From Parapristionchus giblindavisi (lineage: Eukaryota; Nematoda; Chromadorea; Rhabditida; Diplogasteridae), in the NCBI GenBank assembly GCA_943737045.1, contig CALSFV010000064.1:372001-436000 (forward strand): 64,000 nt of DNA, in the 5' to 3' direction. The notes under the pieces were generated by a model. The model was given only the letters and a program-made list of their open reading frames with translations. It was not told where the DNA came from and searched no databases. Positions 1 through 11,653 of the stretch are shown piece by piece. Positions within the stretch are counted from its first letter, which is position 1, and each line of letters opens with the position of its first letter. The position numbers and the translations under genes are program-made.

Positions 1-742
1 TAGTAATTCAAGATTCAATTCTAGACTTACAAGGTTCTAGACAATATGTCACTCTCAATGGCACTCACTGTCCTTCTCAAATCTTATTCAGAATTTGAGT
101 ATTATCATGAGATTAAATATTATCATGTTTTTTTATCTAGCAGACATATAGTAAAAAATGCAGTGGAAATTGGGTGATTTTCAAGATAATAAAACATTGA
201 AGTATAGGGTGATGCGTTTCTCAGTTTAGATATCTAACATTGCAGAAGTGTAATGTACTTCATTTTGAAGTCAACCTATCTATATGTGGTTCGCAATGGA
301 TACGTCACTTCTTATTATATGAGTTCTGACCCATAAGAAAGTTATTTGAAATTCACCTTTAAGGATAAAATAATGTAAGGTGAAACAAAACAAATGAACT
401 GTTACTCCGAAATAACATTAATCGTTTGGCAAAGCCTTTGTTCTGATATCGTGTAAGATAGGATGTTTCCTGGAATCCAAAAATCTTATCGTTCTTATAG
501 GTAAGATGCACAAAGTAACAATTTGCTGTTTGATTCATGATTTTAATTCTTGAACATTCCGTCAAGCGAAAAGATCAAAGATCAAAGATCAAAAAGGTCG
601 CGATGAATACGTTTTCACAGTTTTCACACAGCGCAAGAATACGGCCATCATTGGTTCTGATAATCTCGATAAATCAATCAATAAATACACCAATATATAT
701 CAAATACGAACACGGATTAAGGTAATAACGATTGGACAAAAA

Positions 743-2556
743 TCAATCAATAACTTTGTGTGTTTCATCTCCACTGTCCACAGAGTTGAAGGGAGCCGTC
801 AAATCCGCGGCCGTCTTTTTGTCCTCCAGAGCCCGAAAGTAGCGGGCACACTGCACCACGATCTGGAGGAACCAACAGTTTACGGCGAGAGTGACAGCAG
901 TGGCGACTGTGAGTACTGTAGCGATGATTGGCACGACTAAAAGTGATCGTGAACTGATTTTAAGAATTTATTTCGTTGCATACCCGCTTTGGATTGAACA
1001 CCGAGTAACGTGGCATAGGACTGAACATTCTCACGGAGCTCCATCTGGGAATAGAAATAAGTAGAGATCGAAGATCAAAGATCGAAGATCAAACCTCAAG
1101 ATATTCTCCGGCATAGGAATGGCAGTCCAGTACTGCAGTAGAAAAGAATATAGTAAGAAGAAGAAGAAATGATATTGTAATTAACTGAAAATATCGATGA
1201 ATACAACTTTTAAGTAATTTAAAATTAAAAATATAATGTTAGAATGAATTAGGAATCGTGGAGATTAATTTACAATTCATTTTATATATTGGTTAAACTT
1301 ATTCAAAGCAGTACACAAGGAAGAATATACTATGATAATTTCTTTGAACCTCTCTGGCCACATTTTCTCGCTTCTTTTTGTCTACGTTAGATTGTTTCTA
1401 GTTTTGATCGCAGTTCGTAGGCTTAATTCAGCATTAAACTTTTGAATGCCTTAAAATGCCTTGCACGGAACTGTTTTAACACCAAATGCAAGGTATTCAA
1501 AACGTTGCCATTTAGGGTGTGGTTTTTAGTTCTATTGCATAGCCATGGTTTTTTGCGAATCTCACTTGTTCGAAAAAATTAATCAGAAATAGTATGACGC
1601 ATAAGACAAGAAGAAGGACCACTGATTCATTCTATAAACAGACTGTACTCTAATTGTTGACCAAACGGATAAGTGTAACCCCACACCGGAAGTTGTTTAC
1701 TCCCCGTGACGAAGAAGGGATACCCATACCCGTTCCACCGTAAACCATTTATTATTTTGAGAGATATTGATCAAAATCCAATTCAAGAGGTACAAAAAGT
1801 CATTGCATACAAAACTAACCATACCTTTTGCTTTTGACTGTGTCAAATTAACTATTCTTTCGAAAATGTGCTTACATCAGCTTCATTCACTCCATTTAAA
1901 AAAAATTCATTTTTATATTTTTTTCAAAATGATTCGAAAAAGTTTTTACTAGTAAATAGTGGAAAAATTGAAAGACAAAAAATGCACAGTCCGGTTCTAC
2001 TCTTCGTTTGAAGCTTATTTATTCATGAAACGTTTTTTAGAGAGATCGATCGTAAGACCTTATAGATTACTTTTAAAAAAACATTTAAAGAGAACCAACA
2101 CTGAGTAGAACAAATGGTTGGAGGAGTGCGGCGTGCTGTCGTCTGATTCCTGCACAAAGACACGCCACTGCGACTGAATCAACCACTAGGAAGAGTAATT
2201 CCCAATTCCAATCGGTATCTGAGTAACCGATGGCCTGAAATCAATAATTATTATTGGCCCTATAAAATACACGAGTTTGTCTGGCCGAATTTCAGAAGTT
2301 TCTATGGAAATTATTACATTCATTTACAATTAAAAAATATATTGCCTAATATTCTTTTCTCAAACTAATGTTTAACCCAAATGAGCCAGTCTCGAAGAGA
2401 CTGGCCTTAATCAATAATGAGTAAACGAAATATTTTCAATCAGTTTTATGCTAAAAAGTCAATGATTTTCGAATGTAAAAATATAATACAAACCTTCATG
2501 AATAGATTGAATACAATGAGGACTAAAGAAGAAGACATGACGATATCTGCGCCTGT
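743..2556 (-). CDS. small multi-pass membrane protein (LAPTM/DUF-type four-TM-like), 5' end unresolved
   Basis: Five phase-consistent minus-strand exons: 2494-2556, 2102-2234, 1095-1132, 984-1044 and 743-936. They encode about 160 residues with hydrophobic segments near VMSSSLVLIVFNLFM, WELLFLVVDSVAVACLC, LQPFVLL and VVPIIATVLTVATAVTL, then WFLQIVVQCARYF and a short polar tail ending at 743. The layout of polar loops (GIRRQHAALLQPF between helices 2 and 3, an aromatic RYFRALED tail after the last helix) resembles small four-TM proteins of the lysosomal LAPTM/DUF7027 kind. That is a pattern match, not a recognised domain. The first exon is uncertain: an in-frame ATG lies inside exon 2494-2556 behind a good acceptor, so it may be trans-spliced there, or an upstream exon may be missing. 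The join from 2102 to 1132 spans about 970 bases and could hide another exon. Confidence 0.5.
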
Positions 2557-3993
2557 CTGAATCATATTCATTTAATCAATCAATTACCCCAAAATATCAG
2601 TAAGTTTTGTAATCTGATTCGTTAATATGTTGACGTTTATCATTCCAAGTAAATAATGACAACAATCGATAACAATCGATATTGATAGTGAGATGATTTG
2701 TGAAGATATTTAATTAAATCTCTTGTGACAAGCATATTCGAAGGGATAGGGATGTGCAAAAAGGAGGATTCGTATGTATATCTTTTGGCGTTCTATCCTT
2801 TGACGATGCGGTAAAAATATGAACTAGTAATCACACGATCTACGGTACGAAACATGTTGCCGAACTTTCCAATTTTCAAAAATGAGTGTTGTCTCAAAGA
2901 TCATTCACTCTTGAGTTCAGTGATCAATGCTGGATGAAAAAAAAAGTATATTATTATATACATATAATAATAATTTATTTATCTTTAACGATAAACAGAG
3001 ATGAAAGAGAAAATTATGCGGAGTAACTTTTGCTATCTTTCTGTCTATCCATGGCCGTTCAGAAAATATTCGCGGTTATGCCTATAATGGAAGAGCGCTT
3101 AGCTATTGCCGAACAAGAACACCGTAATAAGTTATTTTTTTAAAGTGTATAATTTGTATTTTATTCTCATCCTACCGCTATCGTCATTCTCCCACAGCAG
3201 CATAATCGATCATTTTCTCGTTCTTCGTCCGTAGGGCATACTGTAGCCGTGACTATCGATCGGTCCGGAGGCCATGCAACCATCCGATCGAATATCGATT
3301 GATTGACAGAATTATTGATTATCGATCTCTTACGCTGGATCTTAACGGATGTCTATCGAATGAGACGAAATCCTAGATGAAAAATCGATAAAAAGTCAAT
3401 AAAAGAGTACAAAATCAATCGATAATTGGTTAGCGGAAGACTAGAGAAGAAGAAAGGAGTGGAGATTGATGGAGAGAACTATCACTGGTCTTTCATTCTC
3501 TTTCTAATACTCTCTCATTCTATCATACTCTCTCATCTATTCTCTAACCGTCTGTTATCTCTCACTTCTCTACAGTCTCTAACATGAGAAGTCTCGTCCC
3601 CTGAAGGGAGTCGTCTAAGTAGACAGTCAAACACCGGTGTGACCAATTTGACGAGAATAGAGAAATAGTTCAGATGAAGTAGGTTCATACAACCTATTTC
3701 TTCATTTTTATCAATATCCTAGAATGTCATTTAAAAATAATAATAATAATAATACAAAATTATATAATATAATTTGTTTTATTTTGTTTTTTCTGAATAA
3801 ATTTTTAAAAGTGGAAGGAGAAATAATATCTTTAAAAAAACATAAAACACATTGCGATCAATGAATTATCTCAAGTTCTTTATTGATCGCAGATCTAAAT
3901 TGTAAACTGTGATTTTGGAATGAATGATAGATGAGAGAGTACAGATATCGGATAGAGTGGCAGACAAGCAGAGTTTGATGTCCTTCTAGCTAA
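2557..3993. other. intergenic stretch between two minus-strand genes
   Basis: No convincing exon chain on either strand. It holds a decayed copy of a tRNA-derived SINE-like repeat (about 2800-3085), several TCGAT-containing AT-rich patches and a pyrimidine-rich run around 3480-3590. Confidence 0.5.
2800..3085 (+). repeat. decayed tRNA-derived SINE-like copy C
   Basis: The stretch GCGGTAAAAAT, then GGTACGAAACATGTTGCCGAA, then AACTTTTGCTATCTTTCTGTC and TTCAGAAAATATT matches, in the same order, the copy at 31240-31590. The pol III A- and B-box-like parts are degraded. Assignment rests on the shared order of blocks with copies A (31.2 kb) and B (35.1 kb). Confidence 0.5.
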
Positions 3994-6900
3994 TCAGACT
4001 GCTAAGAGCAACTTCTGTTTTGCATCATCAATTTGCGATTTCACCGCTTCCTGAATATTCCAATGATTATAGGGTTCAAAGGACCTAACTTTTCTCGCAG
4101 TAGGCTCACTAAGAGGGCGATGTCATAAGCCCTACTCATGAGCATTGCTAAACCTCTAGTCATTCAATTGCGGTTATGTTAAACAACTCCGCAATGGCAT
4201 GTCACGTAATTTTTGTCAACGTTGTCGATTTGCCATGTTCATAATCAATTATGAATCATTCAGGATAATTTATGTATTTCAAATACAAACCTCAGCAAGT
4301 TCAATGAACTTCTTGTGATGTTCTTCTTTAATGAAACTGAAAGCAATTTAGCATTAATCGAATCAAAACAACTTCTAAATCATTGGCAGGTTTTCGGTTT
4401 CCTGTGTTCTCAATAGTATTCATGAATAACTCTTTTCTCACCTCATTTCGCTAATATATTTTAAAATGTTTGTATATTTCGTCAAACTATCCTCTGATGT
4501 CAGATAATTAATATCATGAACAATCGTCTAATGCTCAAAAGTTGCGAAAAGAAACGAAAAAACTGAGAAAACTCTCCACTTTGCACACACTCTTTTTTTA
4601 TGTTCTTTTCTTTCTTGACTATCACATTATATCTTACTTGCATTCGGAGTATTTGATATCCTTTTCGGGATCATTATAACCAAATCCTGAACACATTCCC
4701 AATAGAAGACACGTGCAATCGGGCTGATATTTATCGATTTATCATATTTTACAATTTCCTATGTTCGCTTGGCGACGGATATCCTTCGAAATATGGCACT
4801 AGATCGTATGAGAACCGATGAATGAGCACCGACTGGATGAGAACTATTTCCATATGAGAGATAAGCGTTGATAGATAGACAAAGTATGGAAATGGTTATC
4901 ATTCAATCTAGTGCCTGACATACTTATCTAATGCAGTGTTCAGAACTTGGAAAATGCACGAAAATGCGGAAAATGCTGTTCAGAAGTTCAGCCGGAAAAT
5001 GCTCTGAAAATGCTCATTTTCGAGGATTTTAAGCAAATTTTAATGGTTTTTTTTGTTTAATATCAACGTTTATTGGTCGCAAACAGTGTTATGGACGCAT
5101 TTTATTGATGATAAGTGATATTTTTAAATATGGACTCGCTAGGTTGATTTTTCGCAGCATTTTCGTTGATTTTCGGCTTAAAGTGCTCAAAAAAGGATCA
5201 TACGATATTTATTTCAGCAGCATACTTTATAAATGACCTAAGTTCGCTGTTTTCCATGAAACAACGAGGTTCAACGCTTTTAAAGTGTATAAAACCATCT
5301 TTTTCGATCCAAAATCGAGCATTTTCGAGCATTTTCCACCTGAACTTTTGAACAGCATTTTCCGCATTTTCTTGCATTTTCCAAGTTCTGAACACAGCAT
5401 AAACCCTACTATCCATCTACTATCACTTAATAGTATTACTTATCCATCAATTCCCATCGCCGATGTGTTCTATTGAAGGAATGCAATATTATTATAATAT
5501 ACTGTCACGAGTGATAATTTTTTTGTTCTATGAAAAATTTTTTCCAAAAAATTTGGGAATTTAAAAAAAAATAAAATTAATTACCGAGCGTGCGCAAATT
5601 TTTAAAGTTTGTCGGCGGGATTTGCCAAAAATAAATAAATGATTTAACAAATATTGATTTGAATAAGAACAAATGAATAAATGAATCTGAACGAACAAGA
5701 GTAGGGCACCATATAATCATATAGTCGTATCTCTTCAAGTGCGACTCTTCGTAAAATTCTTTGGACCTGAAATAGGCTAAAATATAATAGAAAAAACTCC
5801 CGCTGAAAACGAGAAAAAAAGTTCTCGTGCTAATTTGAATGTTTCTACGTGTTTCTATATTTGGGCCATTTTGAAAACGACAAGAAAAGAAACAATTTCA
5901 GTTATCGGAAGAAAACCAGAATATGATGATATTTTTATGTGGTGTTACGTTGCCTTACGTTTCTATGAATAAAAGATAAATATAACATGAATGCAACAAT
6001 TTTTTTCCGTTGCAAATTTTCGCACTGCTTTGTGAACGGTTTCGCCGCTATAACAGCGTCATTACGTCTTAGAAACTTAAGGTAAATCTAACAACATTAG
6101 GCAACAACTTACGGGATTTGAATGCACTCGTCAACAGCCTTCTCCATCAGAGATTTGCCAAATTTGAACAGAACCTGACGGAAATTTCAATACAGAAATG
6201 TACTTTGTCATTACTTTTGCTTATAGTTTGTGACTCTTACACGAAAATATGCCGTTATTTTGCTAAAGTATTATTATTGTTTTGATTATGAAATCACAAT
6301 TAATAGTATTATTTAGATTTAAAATAATAATATTAATAAATTCCATACTTCAGCAGTCGAATTACAATCGTCTATTTCCTCAGGAGTTGGCTCCAATTCG
6401 CAATTTTGCTGAAATTCTGTTTAATTTAAAATTTCAGAATTCAATTCTATAAGCGAAACAATTCCACAATTCATACTTCAACGACTTTGAGGAAGTTATC
6501 GCCAAGATTCGATATATTGATGTTCTTTAATATACGAAGAGATCGACGATGTACCTGTAATATGATAAGAAAAGATAACATTTATTGAAATTAGAATAGT
6601 GTATAACACAGAAACGCATTGATATCTAACGTACTCATTGGGAAATCAAAGCAATCATTTGTAGATTGGAAAAAGCATCGTTAATGATAAATTGTGTGCG
6701 TTAGACGAAAGAAAAGAAAAAGACCATTAAATAATTTATGAAATAAATATGGAATCTTCGCTCATTTTTTTCAAATTTCTATAGGAAACATAATAGATAC
6801 AATTGAACAATTATCGTTGAGGCATTTAACGATATTTAAAAGTGTAGTTTTTTTCGTTGAAAATAGGACATCTTTTAAATTGAAAAAAAATTACGCACAG

Positions 6901-7137
6901 ATTTACATGCTTCACACTCCTCATCGATTACAGCTGAAAGCATAGTTAAAAATATTAATGACTTTTAATAAATTTTATATGTAACCAATAATGCATTTGT
7001 ATAAAATATCTACCGTCCTTCCTCGTAATTTGAGTGCAGATCGGACCAATGAATAAAAGAAGCAAAAATAGTTTAATCTGGAAAATATTGATTTTTGGAA
7101 GATTAAAAATTTATTAGAAACTTACTATACTTATCAT
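3994..7137 (-). CDS. secreted saposin-like cysteine protein, 137 aa
   Basis: Eight exons join without a frame break: 7126-7137, 7014-7077, 6899-6933, 6477-6554, 6349-6408, 6113-6174, 4291-4336 and 3994-4050. The ATG exon encodes only four residues. Residues 1-18 form a signal peptide (hydrophobic run KLFLLLLFIGPIC). The mature part has cysteines at 32, 35, 66, 78 and 100, giving C-x2-C-x30-C-x11-C-x21-C. This matches the order and spacing of saposin-B/caenopore domains up to the fifth cysteine; the sixth is missing, and the chain continues as a lysine- and glutamate-rich helix (KEEHHKKFIELAEEAV). Saposin-like proteins bind or permeabilise lipids in nematode gut, but function here is inferred from spacing only. 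The intron 4337-6112 carries a MITE. An unrelated secreted cysteine family is possible. Confidence 0.72.
4936..5395. mobile_element. MITE with 22-bp terminal inverted repeats (hAT-like end)
   Basis: The ends read GTGTTCAGAACTTGGAAAAT and its exact reverse complement. Inverted identity probably extends outward (ATGC at each side). Interior AAAATGC-rich stretches near both ends are also inverted. No transposase reading frame is present. It lies in the largest intron of the saposin-like gene. The CAGTGTTC-like edge recalls hAT elements, but no clean 8-bp target duplication could be read. Confidence 0.75.
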
Positions 7138-7841
7138 GTTGACCGCTCTCGTTGAAATAGAAACGAGTGAATGGACGAAATTCAGTCAAATTCTATTCAT
7201 CTTATTGATGAATATGTTGATGTGAAGAATTTACATTAAAAAAAATAGATAAATTTTCATTTGTATCGTTGATTCTAGATACCGCATTTTCAAAAAAGAC
7301 ACAAGACGAAATTACTTTTTTTAAAGATATTCTCATGATTAGTGAGATCACCGCAACTTTTGGTCGTTTTCCCCTTTTCCTTTCACATTATTCCTCTGAT
7401 TCTGTGAATGATCGTGAACCTCTGGGGTTGTCTCCTATATTCAATAAAGATTGAAAGATGGCCTATTGTTGATCCATAAATGAGAAACGTTAGTCAAAAT
7501 TTTGTTTTGTGATATCAATCCGTTCCACTACCCAATACATCTTGATTACTAATATAAAACTTAATTATTAGCAATGAAATCACTATAGGTTAGTGAGTAA
7601 CTGATAAATGGGTACATTATATTTTGGTTGTTCACCATCTTCGACGAATATCTATATTTCGAAATAAAGTCAGTTGATAAAAAACATTGCAGATTAACAA
7701 CATTGAATGTGTATATACATTCAACATAGTGAATCACTCTCTTCGTATTTACAGGTGCTCATACATTTGATCTCTAGTCTCCCTGAGCACTTTCCGTCAC
7801 AGAAACATCGTTGATACCGTTAATTTTGCTTCAGTACTGTA
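7138..7841. other. intergenic stretch upstream of the saposin-like gene
   Basis: Presumably holds the promoter of the minus-strand saposin-like gene. No exon chain, hairpin or repeat was recognised. It ends at the TA target site of the Tc1/mariner element. Confidence 0.4.
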
Positions 7842-8099
7842 CAGGGTGCGCCAAAATTACCCGAACTGATTTCACCATTATGATTCCCAGGCCCCCAATG
7901 CAAATGCGCAACCCCTATTGCAGCATCATGACGAGTGATCATTGGCCACTCCCTATTCAAGGTTTCAAGTCAGTTAGTCAAGTCTTCTAGTAATGGGGAA
8001 GCAAAGTCGACTGCGACCCCTCATTCTCAAGTGTACAAGGTAGATTGTCATAGTTCATCAGCTCGGCTTTCACGAGTCGGCTGTATCCGATACCGGTAT

Positions 8100-10072
8100 C
8101 ATGTACCAAGATCTTGGTACTGACAAGGAACGTCCGGGTAGAGGTAGACCGATTTCAGTTTCCACCGCTACGAACCGAGATCTCATCCGAAAGATGGTGT
8201 TTCGAAACCACAAGTTTACGATCTGGAGACTCGATATCTCGAACACTTCCATTCTTCATCTCCTCAGGTCTCAGCTGACTCTTCTCCCTTACAAGTACAG
8301 TAAATTGTTAGAACCGAATGAGCGACAGATCAAGCTCCGCTGAGAACGGTGACCTCAACTTTTTATGCGTTGTGCTAGGTCCGCGCACTTCAGCACGATG
8401 TTCAGCGAAGAGAATATCACGCCAGTCACGAGAGAATTGACATAAAATGGCTATTTTTCGGAATGAAGCTAAAATGGTGAAATGAGTTAGGGCCATTTTT
8501 GGACATCTCTAGGCATGCCCTACCAGGACCCAAAGTCTCATTGTTCAATTTTCATTTGGGGGCTCAATACACCGGTTCGGTAAGGTGAAGTCCCAACTTT
8601 GAGCACGAATTTCTCGCTTCTCTATCGATTTAAACAAACCAGAGGTCATGAAAATGATTCTGAACAGAGCTTCACTTCGAAGCAAATAACTCAAAAATTT
8701 AGGAAAAGGAGGTGCTCTTCTTCCAGTATGTTATTAAGTTTTTCATACGCTTTCGAATGAGGGGCTTGCGAAAAAAATACGTTAATGCGTTCATATGGTT
8801 CATCCCTTTGGAAATTTCCTGATGATTTGAAGCCATTTTCGCCCAACCACAATCTCTCGTTTCACACACTCTCTCGCCGGATAGTGAAAGAAATAAAGGG
8901 AGAAAACGATATGTTTCATTCCGCACCGCGCGCTCGAGACCGTGCGGTGCAGAATCGAATTGAATGGAATGGAAAGGAATTGGCGAGAGAGTGTGTGAAA
9001 CGAGAGATTGAGGGTGGCGAAAATGACTTCAAATCATCAGGAAATTTCCAAGGGGATGAACCATACGAACGCATTAACGTATTTTTTTCGCAAGCCACTC
9101 ATTCGAAAGCGTATGAAAAACTTAATAACATACTGGAAGAAGAGCACCTCCTTTTCCTAAATTTTTGAGTTATTTGCTTCGAAGTGTAGCTCTGTTCAGA
9201 GACATTTTCATGACCTCTGGTTTGTTTAGATCGATTGTGCAAGAAAAAAGAGCGGGGGTCACTCTTGTGGCACTTTTCCGCTAAAACTCACCAGAAGCGA
9301 GAAAGTCGAGCTCAAAGTTGGGACTTCGCATTACCGAACCGGTGTATTGAGCCCCAAAATGAAAATTGAACAATGAGACTTTTGGTTCTGATAGGGCATG
9401 CCTAGAGATGTCCAAAAATGGTCCTAACTCATTTCACCATTTTTGCTTCATTCCCATTTCATCTCAATTCTCTCGTGACTGGCGTGATATCCTACCTTCA
9501 AAGACAACCTGAATATCGAGAACAACAGAATTATTGCCTCTGATCTTAAAGAATCCTACAAGACGGCTGGGGTCATGGGTCATATCAGTCTTCCACAATA
9601 CGCCAAGGTTTTAGCTGCTGTTTGCCCAACTGGAAAGTCCACTCTTGTTTTGCCACTCCATGCGTCTAGATCAATAAGGCATATTTTACCAAGCACATCC
9701 TCGAAGACGCGCTTCTACTCCGATACCATACCCACTTCGGTCAGGATCACTAGACCTTTCGGTAAGATTCTGTCGTCAATGACATGACAAAGTTGACCCA
9801 GTCGTGGTTTTTCACCCATGCACTCGGAAAAATCCATCACATTGAATTACTTCCGAACTCCCCCAATCTCAACCTCCTCGACTGCAGTGCTTGGAGGTGT
9901 TGTAGGCCAAGATGTCCTCTATCAAGCACCAGAACCTCGACTTCCTCAGTGCTCCGCTTCTCAAGGCATGGGACGAACTCGATGACAACTACTTGCGGGA
10001 ATCGGCAGTCGCATATGAGAAGAGACTCATGGCTTGTGTCAGAGCTAAAAGAGACCACGGCGAGATTCGCTA
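8100..10072 (+). pseudogene. Tc1/mariner transposase pseudogene, split by a nested insertion
   Basis: Fragments of a DNA-binding domain lie before 8416 and fragments of the DDE catalytic domain after 9489. The second part runs through 9575-9787 (ending in stops), 9784-9960, and a third frame near 9965-10072. Recognisable family landmarks are the GKSTLVLPL-like strand, WFFTHALGKIHHIELLPNSP, and KRLMACVRAKRDHGEIR before the stop. The frame changes and the insertion mean it cannot make a working enzyme. Confidence 0.75.
8417..9487. mobile_element. nested fold-back element, about 1.07 kb, TA target duplication
   Basis: The two arms (about 8417-8880 and 8985-9487) are near-complete reverse complements, starting TCACGCCAGTCACGAGAGAA and ending in its inverse, with TA on each side. 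The unpaired centre is only about 100 bases. Removing it together with one TA rejoins the host transposase sequence. Open frames in the arms are mirror copies and give no known protein. Confidence 0.8.
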
Positions 10073-10190
10073 GTACACTACTGCTGCCCATATTCTTGAT
10101 AAGCTTTACCATGAACCATATCACTCAGGTCACATTTCAAAGGGGAGATTCATATGGACAACAGTTCGGGTAATTATGGCGCACCCTGTA

Positions 10191-11653
10191 CTTCAATTAA
10201 TTTTGGTAATATCTTGGGTATAGCACGGCTTATTATATCTCTTTAAAGGCAAATGAGCTAATTTTAAATTCTTCACTCTAGCAATATTCTCTCGCTTTCT
10301 TTGTTCGCGAGCATTGATTGGCTAGTAAAATTAGCTTGGAATGTGCTTTAAAGGATCAGATAGAAACAGTCGAATTAGTGTGTGAAATTAAATCTCCCGA
10401 TTCACCAATTGTTGATCTATCCTATGTGTATCGTGATTAGTAATATCCTACTCTTACAATTACTAAGAAACTCACCTCAAATTAATCAATTCTAACGCTG
10501 ATATGATAGTATTTTTAATTCAGTTTCTACAAAGATCAATCTACGCCTCGATGCCTATATCTGTGCTTGTAGAGATCATATCTATTGCAACAATACCACT
10601 CTCAGTTACGGGACAAATTTGATTGCGATATTCAAACGAATCGAGCAATATTTTAAAGGTCCAGTTTAGCGACATGATTAAAAAAAGTACAAATACTATC
10701 CTATCAAAATATAACGCAAGAACTGAGTAATGACCTTCATAATAATAGCAAGAGTAGGATATTTATTACTAATCACGATCGAAATGGGAACAAGGAAACA
10801 ATTACTAAGCCTAATTGCAAGTAAAATTAGTATTTAACAGCCACTTTCCTATCAACCTAATATAAACGACTTTTCTCATTAATCGCTTTCGTCTATAAAA
10901 TATTTAATTCACTTGATTTTGGGATTAACCGTTTCGTGAATATGTTCATTGAATAATTGTTGCCTTCTTCAAAAGTACCAATAACAGTATGACTTGTAGA
11001 AATTCTGTAGACAAAAATGAGCTCTGCTGATTTCGAACAACAGATCCTGTTTGTTTATGGAATAATATGATCTTTGTCCTTCTTTGTTCGCAGATCTATA
11101 ATTTCCTTTGTATAACTACCAAACGGAAAACAGAATTGTTCATCAATAAGAGCGCGTCCAAAACAGTTTTTTGTGCCGGGCAGAGCCAGAAGGAATGGGT
11201 CAACCTGAACCATAGAAAGAACAGTCTCTTCACTTGACAATGATCTCACGTTGGTAGAGAAAGGGGGAGTGATAGGGAGATACTCCCTATAACTGAGTGG
11301 GCTGAACTGTGATTCATTCATTTATACATAATCAACAGCTGTGTCATCATATACCATTGTTCTTCAGGAATTCCGCCTATTTAAGGGACTTCGAAGGTAT
11401 TCTACTCATCCAATCGAATATTTCACAGTAGGTTTTACTTCTAATTATATTATTTTTTTAAATATTGGAATATAAAAAATATAAAAAAATATAAAAATTA
11501 AAATATTTTAAAAAAATGTGTTTTATATCGAACTGTTCAGCACAAAATATATTATATACATATATGTTCCCAAAATTTCCATGAAAAAGTCTTTATATTA
11601 GTTGAAATTAAATTATCTATTGAAATAAATAAATCGATGTTTAGTGTCGTTAG
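10191..11653. other. intergenic stretch upstream of the chitinase gene
   Basis: Contains an inverted-repeat pair at 10430-10456 and 10751-10779 (ATCGTGATTAGTAAT and inverse) that may be another decayed element. A minus-strand open frame of 88 codons (11055-11321) has a start ATG but no recognisable domain and no flanking exon support. One or more 5' exons of the chitinase gene, including its signal peptide, should lie here, but no convincing exon was found. A run at 11440-11520 is almost pure A/T. Confidence 0.4.

Larger units (their letters stand above)
7842..10188 (+). mobile_element. Tc1/mariner-superfamily element, interrupted and degenerate
   Basis: Ends are CAGGGTGCGCCAAAATTACC and its imperfect inverse (GGTAATTATGGCGCACCCTG), each flanked by TA, the superfamily's target duplication. 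Inside are decayed transposase parts on the plus strand: a basic GRGRP helix-turn-helix linker region near 8140, a stretch ending NSPNLNLLD (the PPNSPDLNPLD-type motif) near 9870, and a C-terminal piece KAWDELDDNYLRES followed by a stop near 10070. Several frame changes separate them. A second TA-flanked fold-back element (8417-9487) is inserted in the middle. Confidence 0.85.

Noticed and set aside
11055..11321. 88-codon minus-strand frame with ATG (MNESQFSPLSYREYLPITPP)
   Set aside because: No family, no exon partners, and it overlaps the region expected to hold chitinase 5' exons; a frame of this length is common by chance.
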